From the NCBI GenBank assembly GCA_002702705.1, contig PABH01000057.1:62001-126000 (forward strand): DNA of 64,000 nucleotides, written 5' to 3'. Made by a program: the position numbers and the translations under genes. Of this stretch, positions 62,089 through 64,000 are shown in pieces (positions within the stretch are counted from its first letter, which is position 1; the number at the start of each line of letters is the position of its first letter). Source of the DNA: Anaerolineaceae bacterium (GTDB lineage: Bacteria > Chloroflexota > Anaerolineae > Anaerolineales > Anaerolineaceae). Below the pieces are notes generated by a model. The model made no database searches. It was not told the origin of the DNA and worked only from the letters and a program-made list of their open reading frames with translations.

Positions 62089-64000
62089 ATGAATAAAAAT
62101 AATCCAAAAACCCAAACCGCGAATCACAATTTTGGAATGAATCCTACCCCGCCCATGCCGAGTGGATTGCCAAAAATTGACCTTTCGGACAATTCACGGA
62201 AGGTTCTGGAAAAACGTTACCTCCGGCGTGGAAAAGATGGGCAACCAATCGAGACCATTGAAGAAATGTTCTGGCGTGTGGCCTATCACGTTGCCCTTGT
62301 GGAAGAAAATTGGGGTGGAAATGTTCAAGAACGTGCCAAAGCATTTTATGGATTATTAATCAATAAACGCTTTTTCCCCAATTCACCCACCTTCACTGGT
62401 GCAGGTACCCCACTAGGTCAATTGGCAGCCTGTTTTGTTCTCCCGATTGAAGATGATATGGGACGTTCCTCTGCTGGCATCTTCCAAACCCTGCGGGATG
62501 CCGCCCTAATCCAACAAACTGGCGGCGGCAACGGTTTTTCTTTCTCACGCCTGCGTCCCAGTAATACCCATGTTAATACATCAGCTGGAAAAGCGACCGG
62601 TCCAGTTGGTTTTTTGCGCGTTTATGATCACGCTTTTGGAGAAGTAGCCCAGGGTGGCACACGCCGCGGGGCAAATATGGCGGTCTTGCGTGTGGATCAC
62701 CCGGATATCGAAGATTTTGTCAGCTGTAAAACCAACGAAAACTCCATAACTAACTTTAATATTTCTGTCGGTATCACCGATGATTTTATGCGAGCCGTTG
62801 AAAACGATGAAGAATGGGCATTACGTTTCCCGGATGTTTCACACCCCGATCATAAGGATTTTGAAGGCACCATTGACCAGATCGAAGCGGCTGGTTACCC
62901 AATCCTGACTTATAAAACAGTGCGTGCCCGCGAACTATTTGCCAAAATCGTAAAACAAGCACACCATAACGGTGAACCCGGCATGCTTTTCCTGGATGCT
63001 GCCAACCGTTCCAATCCCGTTCCTCACCTATACGCATTAGAAGCCACCAACCCTTGCGGTGAGCAGTGGCTCGGGCCCTACGAAAACTGCTGTCTGGGGT
63101 CATTAAACCTATCCCAACACTGTGATGCCGATGGAAACATCGACTGGGAACAGCTCCGCAAAGATACCGTCCTGGCAACCACCTTCCTTGATAATGTTGT
63201 TGAAGCCAATGCCTACGTTCCAGCCGTGCCCCAGCTAAGAGAAGCCGCCCTACGTGCTCGCCGCATCGGCCTGGGTATCATGGGATTGGCCGACTTAATG
63301 TACCGGGCCGGTATTCGTTACGGCAGTCCGGAAGGCCAGGAATTTGGCGCTCAGGTAATGGAATTTGTCCGTTACCACAGTATGAAAACCAGCATCGAAC
63401 TGGCACAGCAGCGTGGTCCCTTCCCTGCTATTCAAGGTTCGATATACGACCCGCAAAACCTGACATGGCAGCCGCCTGTATCGATTGTGCCTTACAACCA
63501 CGATTGGGATCGACCGGAATTAAATTGGGATGAAATTACGTTGGATATCAAACAATACGGTATCCGCAACGCCGCCCAAACTACGGTCGCACCAACCGGC
63601 ACCATCTCGACCGTTGCTGGTTGTGAAGGTTACGGCTGTGAACCCGTTTTCGCCCTGGCCTATATCCGTCACGTTAATGACAACGGCAAAGACCTGAAAT
63701 TAACCTACGCCAGCCCCGCTTTTGAAGAAGCTCTCATCAAGGCCGGATTGGATCAGCCTACCCGGGAACTCGTTTTCCAAAAAACCATGCAGCAAGGCAA
63801 CTGCCAGGGTGTGGAAGAGATTCCCCAACATATTCGTGACACCTTTGTAGTCTCTGCGGATATCAGTGCTGAAGAACACGTTCGTATGCAAGCCGCCTTG
63901 CAGGCCTTTGTCGATAATTCTCTCTCCAAAACCATCAATTTTGGAGCTGGGGCTACCGAAGAAGAAGTTGCCACCGCCTATAAATTGGCCTGGGAATTGG
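62089..64000 (+). CDS. nrdJ: B12-dependent ribonucleoside-diphosphate reductase (class II), 3' end missing
   Basis: This enzyme makes deoxyribonucleotides using adenosylcobalamin and does not need oxygen. About 637 residues are visible, without a stop before the right edge. AAGGAG lies before the ATG. The barrel motifs are [20 protein letters not shown] with the redox Cys (C115) and [11 protein letters not shown] (about 319-329) with the active-site N-C-E. The run continues through [13 protein letters not shown]. No ATP-cone is seen at the N-terminus. It is co-transcribed with nrdR. Confidence 0.95.
   Translation, partial: MNKNNPKTQTANHNFGMNPTPPMPSGLPKIDLSDNSRKVLEKRYLRRGKDGQPIETIEEMFWRVAYHVALVEENWGGNVQERAKAFYGLLINKRFFPNSPTFTGAGTPLGQLAACFVLPIEDDMGRSSAGIFQTLRDAALIQQTGGGNGFSFSRLRPSNTHVNTSAGKATGPVGFLRVYDHAFGEVAQGGTRRGANMAVLRVDHPDIEDFVSCKTNENSITNFNISVGITDDFMRAVENDEEWALRFPDVSHPDHKDFEGTIDQIEAAGYPILTYKTVRARELFAKIVKQAHHNGEPGMLFLDAANRSNPVPHLYALEATNPCGEQWLGPYENCCLGSLNLSQHCDADGNIDWEQLRKDTVLATTFLDNVVEANAYVPAVPQLREAALRARRIGLGIMGLADLMYRAGIRYGSPEGQEFGAQVMEFVRYHSMKTSIELAQQRGPFPAIQGSIYDPQNLTWQPPVSIVPYNHDWDRPELNWDEITLDIKQYGIRNAAQTTVAPTGTISTVAGCEGYGCEPVFALAYIRHVNDNGKDLKLTYASPAFEEALIKAGLDQPTRELVFQKTMQQGNCQGVEEIPQHIRDTFVVSADISAEEHVRMQAALQAFVDNSLSKTINFGAGATEEEVATAYKLAWEL

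Noticed and set aside
62786-63178. Reverse open frame of 130 codons inside nrdJ
   Set aside because: It is a shadow of the reductase coding frame; no promoter or ribosome site is seen.

Overview
The window is a gene-dense bacterial chromosome segment of low to moderate GC. It has no rRNA, tRNA or CRISPR. The gene content points to an anaerobic member of the Chloroflexota, most likely class Anaerolineae. The reasons are a dcw cluster ending ftsQ-ftsA-ftsZ followed by nrdR and a B12-dependent (class II) ribonucleotide reductase, L-lactate dehydrogenase, and several large secreted repeat proteins, one ending in a short LPxxxK-type tail. This placement is inferred from gene content; no marker-gene tree could be computed.

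Layout. Positions 1-3432 hold the 3' end of a secreted FG-GAP-like protein gene, a hypothetical gene and a pyrimidine-nucleoside phosphorylase. Positions 3481-7208 are a reverse-strand rpmH-rnpA-yidD-(beta-propeller lipoprotein)-yidC-jag operon with a clear promoter and terminator. Next come ldh and a three-gene ABC-2 exporter (7346-11877). A reverse-strand block at 11934-18000 holds mtaB, a lipoprotein, a TPR protein, a methyltransferase, a DUF218 protein and a MalY/PatB-type aminotransferase. Divergent from it are an RlmI-like methyltransferase gene and proC, followed by an aldo/keto reductase gene.

Positions 20965-22600 are an AT-rich patch with a truncated tyrosine-recombinase gene and an unknown coiled-coil protein. 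After it come a comM/yifB gene that looks leaderless, a secreted fibronectin-III-like repeat protein, a VF530-type gene overlapping an unusual uracil-DNA glycosylase gene, msrA, the serC-serA operon and a pentapeptide-repeat gene. Positions 31422-35192 encode a probable two-gene envelope operon: a secreted lytic-transglycosylase-like protein and a single-pass protein with a long acidic cytoplasmic region and a sortase-like outer domain lacking the catalytic Cys and His. glmS, a DinB-family gene, a GT2 glycosyltransferase gene, a glucose/sorbosone dehydrogenase-pentaheme cytochrome fusion and a cNMP-domain histidine kinase follow.

Positions 43434-61041 are the cell-wall and division (dcw) operon: mraZ, rsmH, ftsL-like, ftsI, murF, mraY, murD, ftsW, murG, a CvpA-like gene, murC, a 60-residue ORF, murB, ddl, ftsQ, ftsA and ftsZ. 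It starts with a sigma-70-type promoter and three GTGG repeats at exactly 10-nt spacing (probable MraZ operator) and ends in a strong hairpin terminator. murE is absent. nrdR and nrdJ (running off the right edge) follow, with their own promoter and an attenuator-like hairpin in the leader.

The most unusual items are the dehydrogenase-multiheme fusion, the degenerate sortase-like protein with its transglycosylase partner, the UDG without iron-sulfur cysteines, the beta-propeller lipoprotein inside the YidC operon, and several cis elements (MraZ operator, GNRA hairpins before mraZ and ftsZ, an operator-like inverted repeat over the DinB promoter).
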